A stretch of DNA of 64,000 nt from Methanoregulaceae archaeon. GTDB taxonomy: Archaea; Halobacteriota; Methanomicrobia; Methanomicrobiales; Methanospirillaceae. Shown here piece after piece: positions 1 to 8,590 of this stretch (the stretch's first letter is position 1; every line of letters starts with the position of its first letter). The position numbers and the translations under genes were made by a program. Where the stretch lies: assembly GCA_013331415.1 (NCBI GenBank), contig DUGL01000188.1, positions 8,453 to 72,452 of the forward strand. The letters run 5' to 3'. The notes under the pieces are model-generated. The model was not told the origin of the DNA. It worked only from the letters and a program-made list of their open reading frames with translations, and searched no databases.

Positions 1-690
1 CATGTCACCGATTCCCGGGATCCTTTGTCTGCCCTGGAGAGCGATGCCCGGTATGTAGACAGCAAGGGGGTGGTCGGCACCTATGACTTCTACTCAGGTA
101 CTGATGCGTATGCCATCCCCGCCCTGCTCCCTGGAGCGAACACGTGTACGGTCACGCTGGTACAGCGCGGCCCTCCCGGGAGCTCGGTCCTCCTCTACGG
201 AATGGCCATCCTGGTGGTGTACGAGGAACCTGGTCAGCCTCGGCACGCGATCTGGGTCAAGGAAGGATGCGATCTCCTCTTCTCGAGTTTCGGGATCTCC
301 CCGGAGATGGCTTCAAGCGCGATGATCTTCGAGGGGAAGCTCCCCTCCGATGCGATTGAGGGCGCAACGCTCTTTCTCGTGGCGCCATCCGGCGGGCATT
401 CCCGGGACCGCGACTTTGAGATCAACAGTCTCCGGGTCAACTGGGTCGATGAGGAGCAGACCCCGCTCATGATGCGCACCATCTTCTCCCTGCTCTTCCC
501 CAACTACCGGGGCAAGGAATGGTTCGATATATTCCTCCCTGATTCCCGGACCCAGATTGGGTTTGAGACCCGGGAGATCAAGCCATTCCTCAAAAGGGAG
601 AATAATCACGTTGTTGTCCGTGACCAGGGTGACTACCTGCAGCTCACGAATGCCGTCCTCGCGATCCGGACAGCAGGAGGATCTCCATGA
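1..690 (+). CDS. DUF3344-type surface protein, 3' part only
   Basis: The reading frame is open from base 1, so the gene starts outside the window and only the last 229 codons are present. The visible part resembles the C-terminal half of the DUF3344 modules found further along: an LVVYEEPG strand, then a W-x-K-E-G-C-D-L-L segment, the same order as in the proteins at 8591 and 17574 (which have NEECDLLYS). No membrane anchor is seen at the C-terminus. Its stop overlaps the start of the ABC ATPase gene by four bases (ATGA), so it is probably co-translated with the transporter. Function is unknown; an exported or surface structural role is inferred from the family. Confidence 0.75.
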   Translation, partial: HVTDSRDPLSALESDARYVDSKGVVGTYDFYSGTDAYAIPALLPGANTCTVTLVQRGPPGSSVLLYGMAILVVYEEPGQPRHAIWVKEGCDLLFSSFGISPEMASSAMIFEGKLPSDAIEGATLFLVAPSGGHSRDRDFEINSLRVNWVDEEQTPLMMRTIFSLLFPNYRGKEWFDIFLPDSRTQIGFETREIKPFLKRENNHVVVRDQGDYLQLTNAVLAIRTAGGSP

Positions 691-1352
691 CCGCGGGCAT
701 CCGGACCGAGTCCCTCTCCCGGCAGTTTGCAAACGGGGTCTGCGCACTCCGGGACGTCTCTGTCACCATCGCCCCCGGGGAGTTCGTTGCCCTCGTGGGG
801 AGGAGCGGGAGCGGGAAGAGCACCCTGATGAACATCCTGGGGGGGCTCGACTCCCCCACCGCGGGATCGGTCTACCTGGATGGGGGGAAGGTCGAGTACC
901 GTGACCGGAAGAGCCTGATCAATCTCCGGAGAACACAGGTTGGCTTCGTCTTCCAGCAGTTCAACCTCATCCCGACCCTCACCGCCCGCGAGAACGTTGC
1001 CTACCCCCTCCTCTTCAACTACCGGCCGGCAGAGGAACGGCGAGACCGGGCGCTCGGGCTCCTGGACTTGGTCGGGCTCTCGGAGCGGGCTGATCACCTC
1101 CCGCACGAGCTCTCCGGCGGGGAGCAGCAGCGGGTGGCGATTGCGCGGGCGCTGGTCTGCAGCCCCCGGATCATCCTTGCCGATGAGCCGACCGGGAACC
1201 TGGATTCGAAGACCAGTGCCGAGATCTACCATCTCATGCGCACGATCAACCAGGAACAGGCGATCACGTTCCTCGTTGTGACCCATGAGCGCGAGCTCGC
1301 GTCGTACTGCGACCGGACCATCCAGCTCCGGGACGGGATGGTGGTAGCATGA
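687..1352 (+). CDS. ABC transporter ATP-binding protein, MacB/LolD type
   Basis: A 221-residue nucleotide-binding subunit. It shows Walker A GRSGSGKS (about residues 38-45), a Q-loop in VFQQFN, the signature LSGGEQQR, and Walker B/D-loop [12 protein letters not shown]. The [12 protein letters not shown] context and the short length are typical of LolD/MacB-type ATPases, which work with FtsX-like permeases in mechanotransmission or lipoprotein/peptide export rather than solute import. It overlaps both neighbours by ATGA, so it forms an operon with the upstream DUF3344 gene and the permease at 1349. The substrate cannot be read from the sequence; the neighbouring exported proteins suggest envelope assembly (inference). 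Confidence 0.93.
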   Translation: MTAGIRTESLSRQFANGVCALRDVSVTIAPGEFVALVGRSGSGKSTLMNILGGLDSPTAGSVYLDGGKVEYRDRKSLINLRRTQVGFVFQQFNLIPTLTARENVAYPLLFNYRPAEERRDRALGLLDLVGLSERADHLPHELSGGEQQRVAIARALVCSPRIILADEPTGNLDSKTSAEIYHLMRTINQEQAITFLVVTHERELASYCDRTIQLRDGMVVA

Positions 1353-2569
1353 TCCAGAAGGAGGTGGATTTCCTGCGGCTCTCCGCCCGGCAGCTCCTGA
1401 CCAAGCGCCTCCGCGTGGCGCTCACGGTGCTCGGTATCGCAATCGGGGTGGCGGCGATCATCGGGATTGTCGCACTCGGCGAGGGTATCCGATACCAGGC
1501 CATTGAGACGATCAGGACGCAATCGGATCTCACCCTGATCGAGGTCTATCCGCGGACCGACCAGGAGGTTACCCAGCTGATCACCGCGGCCCGGGTGGAC
1601 CAGTTCCGTGTGCTCCCCCAGGTGACCGCCGTCGCCCCGGTCTTCACCGATTCCTATGCCACGAAACGGCAGACGTTCCTCCCGATCCTTGCGGTGAAGG
1701 CCGAGGAGATCGATCCGGTCCTCCGTCTCCGGTATGCCAGCGGCGTCGTCTTCTCACCCGGGGCGAACGAGGTGGTGGTCGGTGCGGACCTTGGTACCCT
1801 GCTCCAGCGAAACGAGGGGATCCGGGTCGGGGATACCTTCGTTGCGATGGTACGGGAGTACGATGTGCAGGGGATGCCAACCGACCGCGAGGTGCCGCTC
1901 ACCGTGGTGGGGGTGCTCGCCGACCGGGATGACCGGTTCGACCGGGTGATGCTGATCGACCGGGAGACTGCCGCGATGATCCGGGGAGCCGACCAGGGGT
2001 ATGATACGGTCTTTGTCCGGGTCGCGGACCCGGACCATGTCTTTCCCGTCGTGGACCGGATCACGATGCAGGGGCTCGATGCCCGAGGGGCATTTGAGCA
2101 GATACGGGCGGTCAACCAGTTCCTGGATGCCATCCTGATCGTCTTCATGCTCTTTGCCCTCTTTGCCCTGGTGGTGGGCGGGCTGATGATCACCACCACG
2201 ATGATCACCTCGGTATACGAGCGAACGCGGGAGATTGGGATCACCATGGCAATCGGGGCCTCAGAGAACGATGTGATCCGGCTCGTGCTCTACGAGTGTC
2301 TGCTGATAGGGATACTCGGGGGGATCGTGGGAAGTATCCTTGGCGGCCTGTTCACCGTGGTGATGAACGCGGTCGGGAGGCCGTTCATCATCGCCCGGCT
2401 CGGCCCGGAGTTCTCCAGCATCTTCGGGAGCGAAATAGCCCGCCTCCCGCCGGATATGATCGTTGCCGGGATCGTGATAGCCATCGTCTTCTCCCTCGCT
2501 GCGGGTATCTATCCGGCCGTCAAGGCGACGCGGATGAACCCGGTGGAAGCGATCCGGTCGGGAGCGTGA
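1349..2569 (+). CDS. ABC transporter permease, MacB/FtsX type
   Basis: A 406-residue integral membrane protein with the MacB/FtsX layout: one N-terminal helix (about residues 25-45, after LLTKRLRVALTVLGIAIGV), a large extracytoplasmic domain (about 50-255), then three helices near 258-290, 315-345 and 370-395. The ends of the family are recognisable: RTREIGITMAIGAS before the third helix and a C-terminal YPAVKATRMNPVEAIRSG. It pairs with the ATPase at 687 through a four-base overlap. A periplasmic adaptor would be the bacterial partner, but archaea lack an outer membrane and none is seen here. Confidence 0.93.
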   Translation: MIQKEVDFLRLSARQLLTKRLRVALTVLGIAIGVAAIIGIVALGEGIRYQAIETIRTQSDLTLIEVYPRTDQEVTQLITAARVDQFRVLPQVTAVAPVFTDSYATKRQTFLPILAVKAEEIDPVLRLRYASGVVFSPGANEVVVGADLGTLLQRNEGIRVGDTFVAMVREYDVQGMPTDREVPLTVVGVLADRDDRFDRVMLIDRETAAMIRGADQGYDTVFVRVADPDHVFPVVDRITMQGLDARGAFEQIRAVNQFLDAILIVFMLFALFALVVGGLMITTTMITSVYERTREIGITMAIGASENDVIRLVLYECLLIGILGGIVGSILGGLFTVVMNAVGRPFIIARLGPEFSSIFGSEIARLPPDMIVAGIVIAIVFSLAAGIYPAVKATRMNPVEAIRSGA

Positions 2570-2632
2570 TGGCAGGTGGAGCGATGGTACACGAATCTGA
2601 GAGCTGGGATACACGGTACCGGAGAGAGGGAA

Positions 2633-5600
2633 ATGAGTAAGAACAGGGAGGGTGAGGTGCGCCTGCGGGCGCCCGTGGTCCTGGCAGGCTGCCTGCTGGT
2701 CCTGCTCCTGGTGCTGCAGGCACCGGCGGCGGCCGATCCCTACGTGGGAGGGATCCCGCTCACCACGGTCCAGTCAGGGGTCGTATCCGGGGACCTGTTC
2801 ATCGATGCAACGGTCCCCTCCTTTGGCCAGACCACGGTCACGAAGACGGTTGCGCTCCCCACCTCTACCCAGATCCGGTGGGCACGGCTGTACGTTGCCG
2901 TCTACTGCGGGCACATGCAGAACAACTACAACGGGACAGTGACGGTATCACTCGACGGGAACGGGGACGGGACCTACGAGACCGTCCTGGGGACGGAACG
3001 GCTGGATGTCCCCTTCACCTACCTTGCCGATGGGGGGCCCGGGTACGAGACCGTGAACTCCCACACGAACCGGGTGACGAGCGACTACGTAATGTGGTAC
3101 GACGTTGCATCCCGGATCACGTCCCGGAACCCGGGTATCCGGGTGGAGACCACCCGGCTGAACCCGAGCTTTGACGGGAGGATCAAGGCGGTCACGCTGG
3201 TGGTGGCGTACGATGACGGGGATGCCGACCGGGTCTGGTACGTCGTGAACGAGGGGCACGACTCCGATACCTACTACTCCGACGAATGGCTCGGCGAAGA
3301 TTACCGGGGCGAGACGAGCTTCGATCTCTCCGGGCTGTCCGGGGAAATTGAGAAGGCCACGCTCAGGGTGAATCACCTTGCGAGCCAGGACGGGTTCTAC
3401 CGGTTCAACCGGGATGACCTGGACGGGGGGCAGGTCCAGGGTCCGTACTTCGGGCACAACAGCTGGGATGTGACCGACCTGGTGCGACCCGATGGATCGA
3501 ACCTCCTCTCCTATGACCGGTACGGTGCCACGGGGTCTGGTTTCGAGGGTCAGTTCTACAAGATCATCCTCGCAACACTTACCGTCCGGGAGGGGGCAGA
3601 GCCTGACGAGGAGCCGGACGAGGATGAGCGGGATGATCTATCGGGCAGTACGGGGGGCTCCGGCCCCGGCCCGGTCCCCCTGTTCGGGAACGGGTATGCC
3701 GGGCAGACCATCCCTGCAGCCCTCGCGGGGATGGTGAACGGGAGCGTCGCGGTGCTGGAGACAAGTGAGTACACGGACCTGATCCCGCCCGGGGAGTCCC
3801 GGGACTTCACCCTTGCCATCCCGCTTGAACCCGGTGCTCAGGCCCGCCTCGCCCGCCTTTCCGTGTATACGACCACGGGCCACCATGAGCGCACGAAGGA
3901 AGGGCTGGCGGGACCGGCACCCCTTATCCTTGAGTACGGGGGAGCGGCCATCCCGGCTGCTGCCCATTATACGGACCGGAAGGGCTTTGGGGAGGATGAC
4001 TATCCCGTCGAGACCTTCGTCTACGATGTCCGGGACCTGGTACTGGATGCCGGGGAGTACACGTTCACGGTGCAGAATGCCGGGCGGGGGAACGAGGTGT
4101 TCGCCGTGTACGGGGGGATGCTCGTGATCGCGACCGAGTCGGACGGGGGTGTGCCCACGCACTACTGGATTGCGGAGGGGAGCGATATCGTGCTCGCCGA
4201 CCCGGCATCCGACACCACCACGACCGATGCGACCACGGTCTTTACCTTTACCGGTGTCCCGGGTACGGGATCGTCCGGTCTCCTGTACCTGGTCAGCACC
4301 GCGACAAACGGCACCCCGGGCAGTGAGAACCGGGTCACCTTCAACCAGGGGGGATGGGATAATCTCCTGGCATGCGGCTCAGCGGTCTGCGTGGCCAGCC
4401 GCGAGGTCTCCGATCTCCTCCGGCCCGGGGAGAACGAGGCGACCATCCAGAGCTCTCTCAAACGCGAGCCGGGCGATTACCTCGAGAACAGGGGGGCGGT
4501 CCTGGTGGCGGTCCCCTATGATGCGGCCCGTGCCGGTCCTGCCCGGACGGCTCCACCTCCAACGGTCGCAGCGGAGCCGGAAGCGCCACCCGCCACCCTC
4601 CCGGTGTCTTCCGGGGAGCCCCGGGGAATCCTCGACTGGCTGTTCCGGTTCCTGTTCGGCCCCTTCCTGCCCGATCCTGTGCTCCCGGAAGAACCGGCAC
4701 CCCAGACCGTCACCCTCCCGTCCGAGGTGACCCTGACCATCTTCACGGACCCCGAGGGGGCACGGGTCACGGTCAACGGTGCTGCATATGACGACCTCAC
4801 CCCGCTGGCCCTGGTGGTATCCCGCGGGGAGCTCCAGCAGGTGACAGTGACCCTGGACGGGTACGACCCGTTCCGCACGGCCCTCGCACCTGCCGCAGAT
4901 GCGGACCTGCACATCGTGTTCACGCCGTTCGTCCCGGATAAGCCGGCCCCGTCCGTCCTCTTCTCCCCTGAAAATGGTCGTCTTGGCGGGGTCTACGTGG
5001 AGTCGTACCCCTCGGAGGCGACCATCATCGTTGACGGGCGGAAGACCGACCAGGTCACCCCCCGGGTGATCTACGGGCTCCGTGAAGGGTACCACACGGT
5101 CGGGGTGGAGAAGAAGAACACTGCATACCCGCCGGCACAGCGGGTTGCAGTCGGTGCCGGGACCATCGTCCCGGTCAGGTTCACCGATGGCGCAGTCTTC
5201 GCCCGGACGCTGGATATCACGAGCGATGACGTTGCCGGTGCCTCCTTTACCGTGAACGGGGTCGGGCCGTCCCGGACGATCCCTGCCACCGAAGTCCCGG
5301 TCAGCGGCACCTACCCCTACCTCGTCATCTTCCACGAGGGGTCCTACCTGTCCCGGACCGTGCACCCGAACCTGGCGTCCGGGTCGGTGATGCGGATCCG
5401 GACCGAGCCTGCAGACCGCGTCCCGCTCTCGGTCGTGGTCAGCTCCGACCCATCGGGGAGCGAGATATTCTTCGACGGGTTCCCGACCGGGCTCCGGACT
5501 CCTGCCGTTATCACGAACGTATCGCCGGGCCTGCACCGGGTCATGGTCCAGGCCCCGGGATTCCTTCCCAGTGAGCGGGATCTCCACCTGTACGACGTGG

Positions 5601-5860
5601 TAAACGACCTGATAGATGAGAAGGTCTTCATCCGGCTTGAGCCATACCCGCATGGCAGCCTGAACCTGACCAGCAGCCCGCCCGGTGCCCGGGTCTACCT
5701 CTCGGGCCGGAACACGGGCGAGCGGACCCCGGTCACCCTCCCCTACCTCCCGATCGGGCTCTACTCGGTCCGGCTGCTCGGGGAGCACGAGTCCCGCACC
5801 TACGAGGTGGTGGTCACGCCGGGACAGGAGAAGGGCGTGCACGCGGTCTTCCCGGTGTGA
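2633..5860 (+). CDS. DUF3344-PEGA multidomain exported protein
   Basis: About 1075 residues. I start at the ATG at 2633 because a purine-rich GGAGAGAGGG lies just before it and a signal peptide follows (hydrophobic stretch, then AAADPYVGG). A GTG at 2576 would add 19 unlikely residues. A DUF3344 module covers about 34-326, a second DUF3344-like half about 350-630, then a proline-rich linker. Four PEGA-type repeats follow near 700, 787, 932 and 1010, each with the pattern S-x-P-x-G/E-A-x-V/I-x-V/L-x-G and a later T-P-x-x-I/L. There is no C-terminal anchor; the protein ends in VHAVFPV. It lies 63 bases after the ABC permease. PEGA domains are usually extracellular beta modules; the role here is unknown. 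A diverged copy of its last codons sits at 8173-8265. Confidence 0.88.
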   Translation: MSKNREGEVRLRAPVVLAGCLLVLLLVLQAPAAADPYVGGIPLTTVQSGVVSGDLFIDATVPSFGQTTVTKTVALPTSTQIRWARLYVAVYCGHMQNNYNGTVTVSLDGNGDGTYETVLGTERLDVPFTYLADGGPGYETVNSHTNRVTSDYVMWYDVASRITSRNPGIRVETTRLNPSFDGRIKAVTLVVAYDDGDADRVWYVVNEGHDSDTYYSDEWLGEDYRGETSFDLSGLSGEIEKATLRVNHLASQDGFYRFNRDDLDGGQVQGPYFGHNSWDVTDLVRPDGSNLLSYDRYGATGSGFEGQFYKIILATLTVREGAEPDEEPDEDERDDLSGSTGGSGPGPVPLFGNGYAGQTIPAALAGMVNGSVAVLETSEYTDLIPPGESRDFTLAIPLEPGAQARLARLSVYTTTGHHERTKEGLAGPAPLILEYGGAAIPAAAHYTDRKGFGEDDYPVETFVYDVRDLVLDAGEYTFTVQNAGRGNEVFAVYGGMLVIATESDGGVPTHYWIAEGSDIVLADPASDTTTTDATTVFTFTGVPGTGSSGLLYLVSTATNGTPGSENRVTFNQGGWDNLLACGSAVCVASREVSDLLRPGENEATIQSSLKREPGDYLENRGAVLVAVPYDAARAGPARTAPPPTVAAEPEAPPATLPVSSGEPRGILDWLFRFLFGPFLPDPVLPEEPAPQTVTLPSEVTLTIFTDPEGARVTVNGAAYDDLTPLALVVSRGELQQVTVTLDGYDPFRTALAPAADADLHIVFTPFVPDKPAPSVLFSPENGRLGGVYVESYPSEATIIVDGRKTDQVTPRVIYGLREGYHTVGVEKKNTAYPPAQRVAVGAGTIVPVRFTDGAVFARTLDITSDDVAGASFTVNGVGPSRTIPATEVPVSGTYPYLVIFHEGSYLSRTVHPNLASGSVMRIRTEPADRVPLSVVVSSDPSGSEIFFDGFPTGLRTPAVITNVSPGLHRVMVQAPGFLPSERDLHLYDVVNDLIDEKVFIRLEPYPHGSLNLTSSPPGARVYLSGRNTGERTPVTLPYLPIGLYSVRLLGEHESRTYEVVVTPGQEKGVHAVFPV

Positions 5861-6003
5861 ACTGGGACGCAGCGTGCCGGGGTCATGGTTGCAGCCTGCG
5901 GCCTATCCCTTCTATCCCGACCAGGGATTCGAATGGCGCCCTCAGTGCCAGGTATCTCTCAAGTGATCATGGACCTCTTCAGCTGCAGGGGCGCACCATC
6001 CCG

Positions 6004-6033
6004 GTGACCATGAAGACGGAAGGAAGGGACCAG
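6004..6033 (+). repeat. 30-bp copy of the 5' end of the 6873 gene
   Basis: This stretch is identical to 6867-6896, the start of the nucleotidyltransferase-like gene (it encodes MKTEGRDQ after a GTGACC). Weaker similarity continues about 20 bases upstream of both copies. After 6033 the frame runs to a stop at 6078 with no relation to the intact gene. The two copies bracket vapBC, so this is a decayed gene start or the footprint of an insertion. Confidence 0.7.
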
Positions 6034-6060
6034 GAATCATCCGTCCTGATGCAGGGAAGT

Positions 6061-6450
6061 TCAGTAGGTGATAACTGATAGGCCCGGTATCTTCTCAAAA
6101 TGGCGGTCGCGGGTGATAATCTTCCCGTCATGACAGAGCGTAATTGCCGCGATTATCTCGTCAAAATCCCCGACCGGAGTACCGGCACGGCTGAGGCCCG
6201 CTGCGAGCCGGCCGTACACCTCGTACATGGTCTCGTCAACCGCCAGGACAGTGAACAGGTCCAGGACAGTTCTTGCTTTGACCAGGTTATCGCGGTTATC
6301 CGAAAGATACGCACCTTTCAACAGTTCCATTGCGGTGATTGCGGTGGTGGCGAGGGCAATCTCTTCCCGCTCGAAACCGGCAGAGAGCCGGAGTGCGCCG
6401 GCCTCCCGCCGCATCAGGTCGATCACAAAGGAGGTATCCGCAACCGGCAT
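6061..6450 (-). CDS. vapC: PIN-domain ribonuclease toxin, VapC type
   Basis: A 129-residue PIN-domain protein. The expected acidic residues are visible: D5 in the N-terminal ADTSFVIDL, E42 in AMELLKG, D95/D97 in VGDFDEIIAA, and D115 in IITRDRHF. These coordinate Mg2+ in PIN nucleases, and VapC toxins typically cleave tRNA or rRNA. The start ATG overlaps the antitoxin stop by one base (TGATG), so translation is coupled. The length is typical. The pair lies between a PEGA-protein gene and a HepT/MntA-like pair, inside an island flanked by duplicated gene ends. Confidence 0.92.
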   Translation of the reverse strand: MPVADTSFVIDLMRREAGALRLSAGFEREEIALATTAITAMELLKGAYLSDNRDNLVKARTVLDLFTVLAVDETMYEVYGRLAAGLSRAGTPVGDFDEIIAAITLCHDGKIITRDRHFEKIPGLSVITY

Positions 6451-6677
6451 CAGAACCGTACCTCGCGCATGCTGCTCTTCCGCATGGTGCGGGAAACCTT
6501 CTCGACATGGTCGGCAAGGTCTGAGCAGTCCCCCAGCTCTGCGAGGACCTCGGAGATCTTCCGCTTGACCGGATAATACTGCACGATCACCTCAGAGAAG
6601 CTCATCTTTTCATCTTTCTTCAGCGCCTTCAGCCGCTCGTATGCCTCCTCGGTGATGCTGATGGTTTTTGTGGCCAT
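6450..6677 (-). CDS. vapB: VapB-type antitoxin
   Basis: A 75-residue protein beginning [20 protein letters not shown], the usual N-terminus of short archaeal VapB antitoxins: a ribbon-helix-helix-like DNA-binding segment followed by a toxin-binding tail with [10 protein letters not shown] chose the ATG at 6677 because residues upstream of it in the frame are unlike the family. Overlap of its stop with the vapC start supports joint expression. Such antitoxins usually repress their own promoter; the AT-rich stretch 6680-6720 upstream is the likely site, though no clear operator palindrome is visible. Confidence 0.88.
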   Translation of the reverse strand: MATKTISITEEAYERLKALKKDEKMSFSEVIVQYYPVKRKISEVLAELGDCSDLADHVEKVSRTMRKSSMREVRF

Positions 6678-6866
6678 GATCAGTTCTGTGTATGTATGTG
6701 TATTTAATAATGCTCCGAACACCGGGCAGTGTCCCCGGGTCTTGAAAAAGGATAAAGAAAAATGGTCATTTCCCGCTTTTTTGCAAAACATTCTGATGGC
6801 CCCATAGAACGGGTTGGAGGGTGAAACCTCCGGCATACTCTTATGCTGCAAGGGCTAACCTTCCCT

Positions 6867-6896
6867 GTGACCATGAAGACGGAAGGAAGGGACCAG
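6867..6896 (+). repeat. Partner of the 30-bp repeat at 6004-6033
   Basis: Identical 30 bp covering the start codon and first eight codons of the 6873 gene. See the entry at 6004. Confidence 0.7.
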
Positions 6897-7268
6897 TTCC
6901 TCCGTGTGCACCCGGAACTGGTACGCATGATCCGCGATCTTCCCGATGAGGTGCATGCCGTCATCCTGTTCGGTTCCCAGGCGACGGGGAGAGCTACTCC
7001 GATCTCGGATACCGACATCTGCTTCGTGACCGCTCACCGTCCAGGTCCGGATATCCAGCGTAAGCTTCTCTCCTTTGGCTCGAAGACCGTTCAGGTCTCG
7101 CTCTTCTCCGACCTCCCCCCCTCTGTCCGGTTCCGTGTGTTCCGTGACGGGATACTCCTCTTCTGCCGTGATCCCCTTACCCTCCACCGGGCACGTGGTG
7201 CAGCCGTACGGGGATACCTGAATGTCCGCCCCCTGATCGACCGCCATATCGCCCGCACGTTTGGGTGA
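6873..7268 (+). CDS. MntA-like nucleotidyltransferase (minimal NTase)
   Basis: 131 residues from the ATG at 6873. An ATG at 6843 is also in frame, but the duplicated block at 6004 begins around the later start. The polymerase-beta NTase signature is clear: G34-S35 then D46-x-D48 (GSQATGRATPISDTD). The third carboxylate normally found on the next core strand is not obvious (the equivalent segment reads KTVQVSLFSD), so activity is less certain than for the second pair at 26039. The neighbouring HEPN gene starts five bases after its stop. In characterised HepT/MntA pairs the NTase is the antitoxin and AMPylates a tyrosine of the HEPN toxin. Confidence 0.82.
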   Translation: MKTEGRDQFLRVHPELVRMIRDLPDEVHAVILFGSQATGRATPISDTDICFVTAHRPGPDIQRKLLSFGSKTVQVSLFSDLPPSVRFRVFRDGILLFCRDPLTLHRARGAAVRGYLNVRPLIDRHIARTFG

Positions 7269-7272
7269 TACG

Positions 7273-7713
7273 ATGTACGACACCGAGAGGATGGCACGGA
7301 TCTGCGGCGATATCGACCGCTATACCAGAGACCTGTCGCTCCTCTCCATTCATGAGCGGCGTGATCTCGAGGACCGGAAGAATTTTTATGCCCTCGCTAT
7401 GGTGCTGTTCTCGCTCATGAATGCCGTCATCGATCTCGCAGACGAACTGGTCTCTGCCCGGAACGCAGGGATGCCCTCAACATACCGGGAGATCTTCACC
7501 CTGCTCGTCCAGGACTCTGTCATCGATACCAGGGAATTCGAGCTGATGTCCCGCCTGGTCTCGTACCGGAACCGGCTTGCCCATGAATATGGAGCGATCA
7601 CTCCCGATGATCTGATGGACGCGCTGGACATGACAGATACCATCCGGATATTCGTGGAACGGGCGAAGGGAATGGTCCGGGAGGAGATGTCCCGGAAACC
7701 GGGAGCCTTTTAA
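7273..7713 (+). CDS. HepT-like HEPN ribonuclease toxin (DUF86 family)
   Basis: 146 residues, mostly alpha-helical. The HEPN active-site motif R-x4-H-x-Y is present as RNRLAHEY (R99, H104, Y106). Known HepT toxins are RNases neutralised by MntA, which modifies the motif tyrosine. I start at the ATG at 7273; a TTG at 7261 would overlap the NTase gene. Gene order (NTase then HEPN, five-base gap) matches the known systems. A second, unrelated-looking HEPN/NTase pair lies at 26039-26670. Confidence 0.88.
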   Translation: MYDTERMARICGDIDRYTRDLSLLSIHERRDLEDRKNFYALAMVLFSLMNAVIDLADELVSARNAGMPSTYREIFTLLVQDSVIDTREFELMSRLVSYRNRLAHEYGAITPDDLMDALDMTDTIRIFVERAKGMVREEMSRKPGAF

Positions 7714-8172
7714 AGGTTAAATTCAGCGTATTTCCTGAGAATAGTCAATAATCGTCCTTTTTTCAGAGACCTTCACAGATTGCGTACAGCAGCGTTTCCC
7801 AGGGCCGGCCGATGAAATACACCGGCTCAGGAAGACGGCCTCTGGAAGCGAAATAAAGAGCATTTTTTTGGAGCAAATTTTAGGCGTATATTTTGAAAAT
7901 AAAGGTATATAGAAGACTTTTCCATCCGGGTGTACACCATTTCCCATGGAATCGGGTCTGATGCAAGGAATACAGGAAAACGGAGCCTGTATCGGGCTTC
8001 TTCTGGGTGAAAAGAGGGCAACGGGTAGAATGTTCCGTGCATCTTCCCATGGATACCGGGAGTTGTCTTTATGGGTCTCACCTCTTGCAATGAGCCCGGT
8101 GCCCAGGGCACCGGTAGCAGTGGCAGGAGGGGGTGAACCGGCAGATGTTCATCATCGTGGAGGCGACTGTAA
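7714..8172. other. Intergenic stretch without a supported gene
   Basis: Short open frames occur on both strands but have no recognisable family or good start signals. An AT-rich patch at about 7855-7915 could hold a promoter. The stretch leads into the PEGA-gene relic at 8173. Confidence 0.5.
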
Positions 8173-8265
8173 ATCGGGCTGCCCGGTTCACCGGAGTCCC
8201 GGACCTGCGGGGGGGCGGTCACGCCGGGAGATGAGAGGGTGGTGCACGCGGTCTTCCCGGTGTGA
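8173..8265 (+). pseudogene. Relic of a PEGA-protein 3' end
   Basis: The last 15 codons before the TGA at 8263-8265 read VTPGDERVVHAVFPV, against VTPGQEKGVHAVFPV at the end of the gene at 2633. The DNA of 8218-8267 matches 5813-5863 with only a few changes, including bases past the stop. Upstream, the frame is closed by a TAA at 8170. The most likely origin is the remains of a paralogous surface-protein gene; the intact copy and the relic bracket the toxin-antitoxin island. Confidence 0.65.
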
Positions 8266-8515
8266 ACGGGAACGGGCTCTGCAGGGGGGATCCCGGTATG
8301 TACGATCTCCTCAAATATCCGTTCTTTTGCACCAGCAATAGTACCGCGATGCCCTGGTCCGTGTGGAAGAATAACGGCAGCTTTTTATCCCTAATCAGTA
8401 TGCGGGAATGCTTATTTCGGGATTATAAAGTGTGTCAATTTTTTTTAAATTGTACAAAAAATTGTATTTCTATTTGATTATTGTACGTTTGGTATGAATA
8501 TTTGCTAAAAAGATC

Positions 8516-8530
8516 ATAATTTATTTATGG
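8516..8530 (+). promoter_or_regulatory. TATA-like element upstream of the 8591 gene
   Basis: An ATAATTTATTTATGG stretch lies about 60 bases before the start codon, at the end of an AT-rich block (8400-8530) in an otherwise GC-rich neighbourhood. This fits an archaeal TATA box with a short 5' leader. Assignment is by composition and position only. Confidence 0.4.
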
Positions 8531-8590
8531 TAGCCACGCCTCGTATCTGGTATACCCGCGGAATGCCACCCGCGGTTGGAGTACTGTACT

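Noticed and set aside
4379..5842. A 487-codon minus-strand frame.
   Set aside because: It is the antisense of the PEGA repeats and is rich in Arg, Asp and Gly with no domain.
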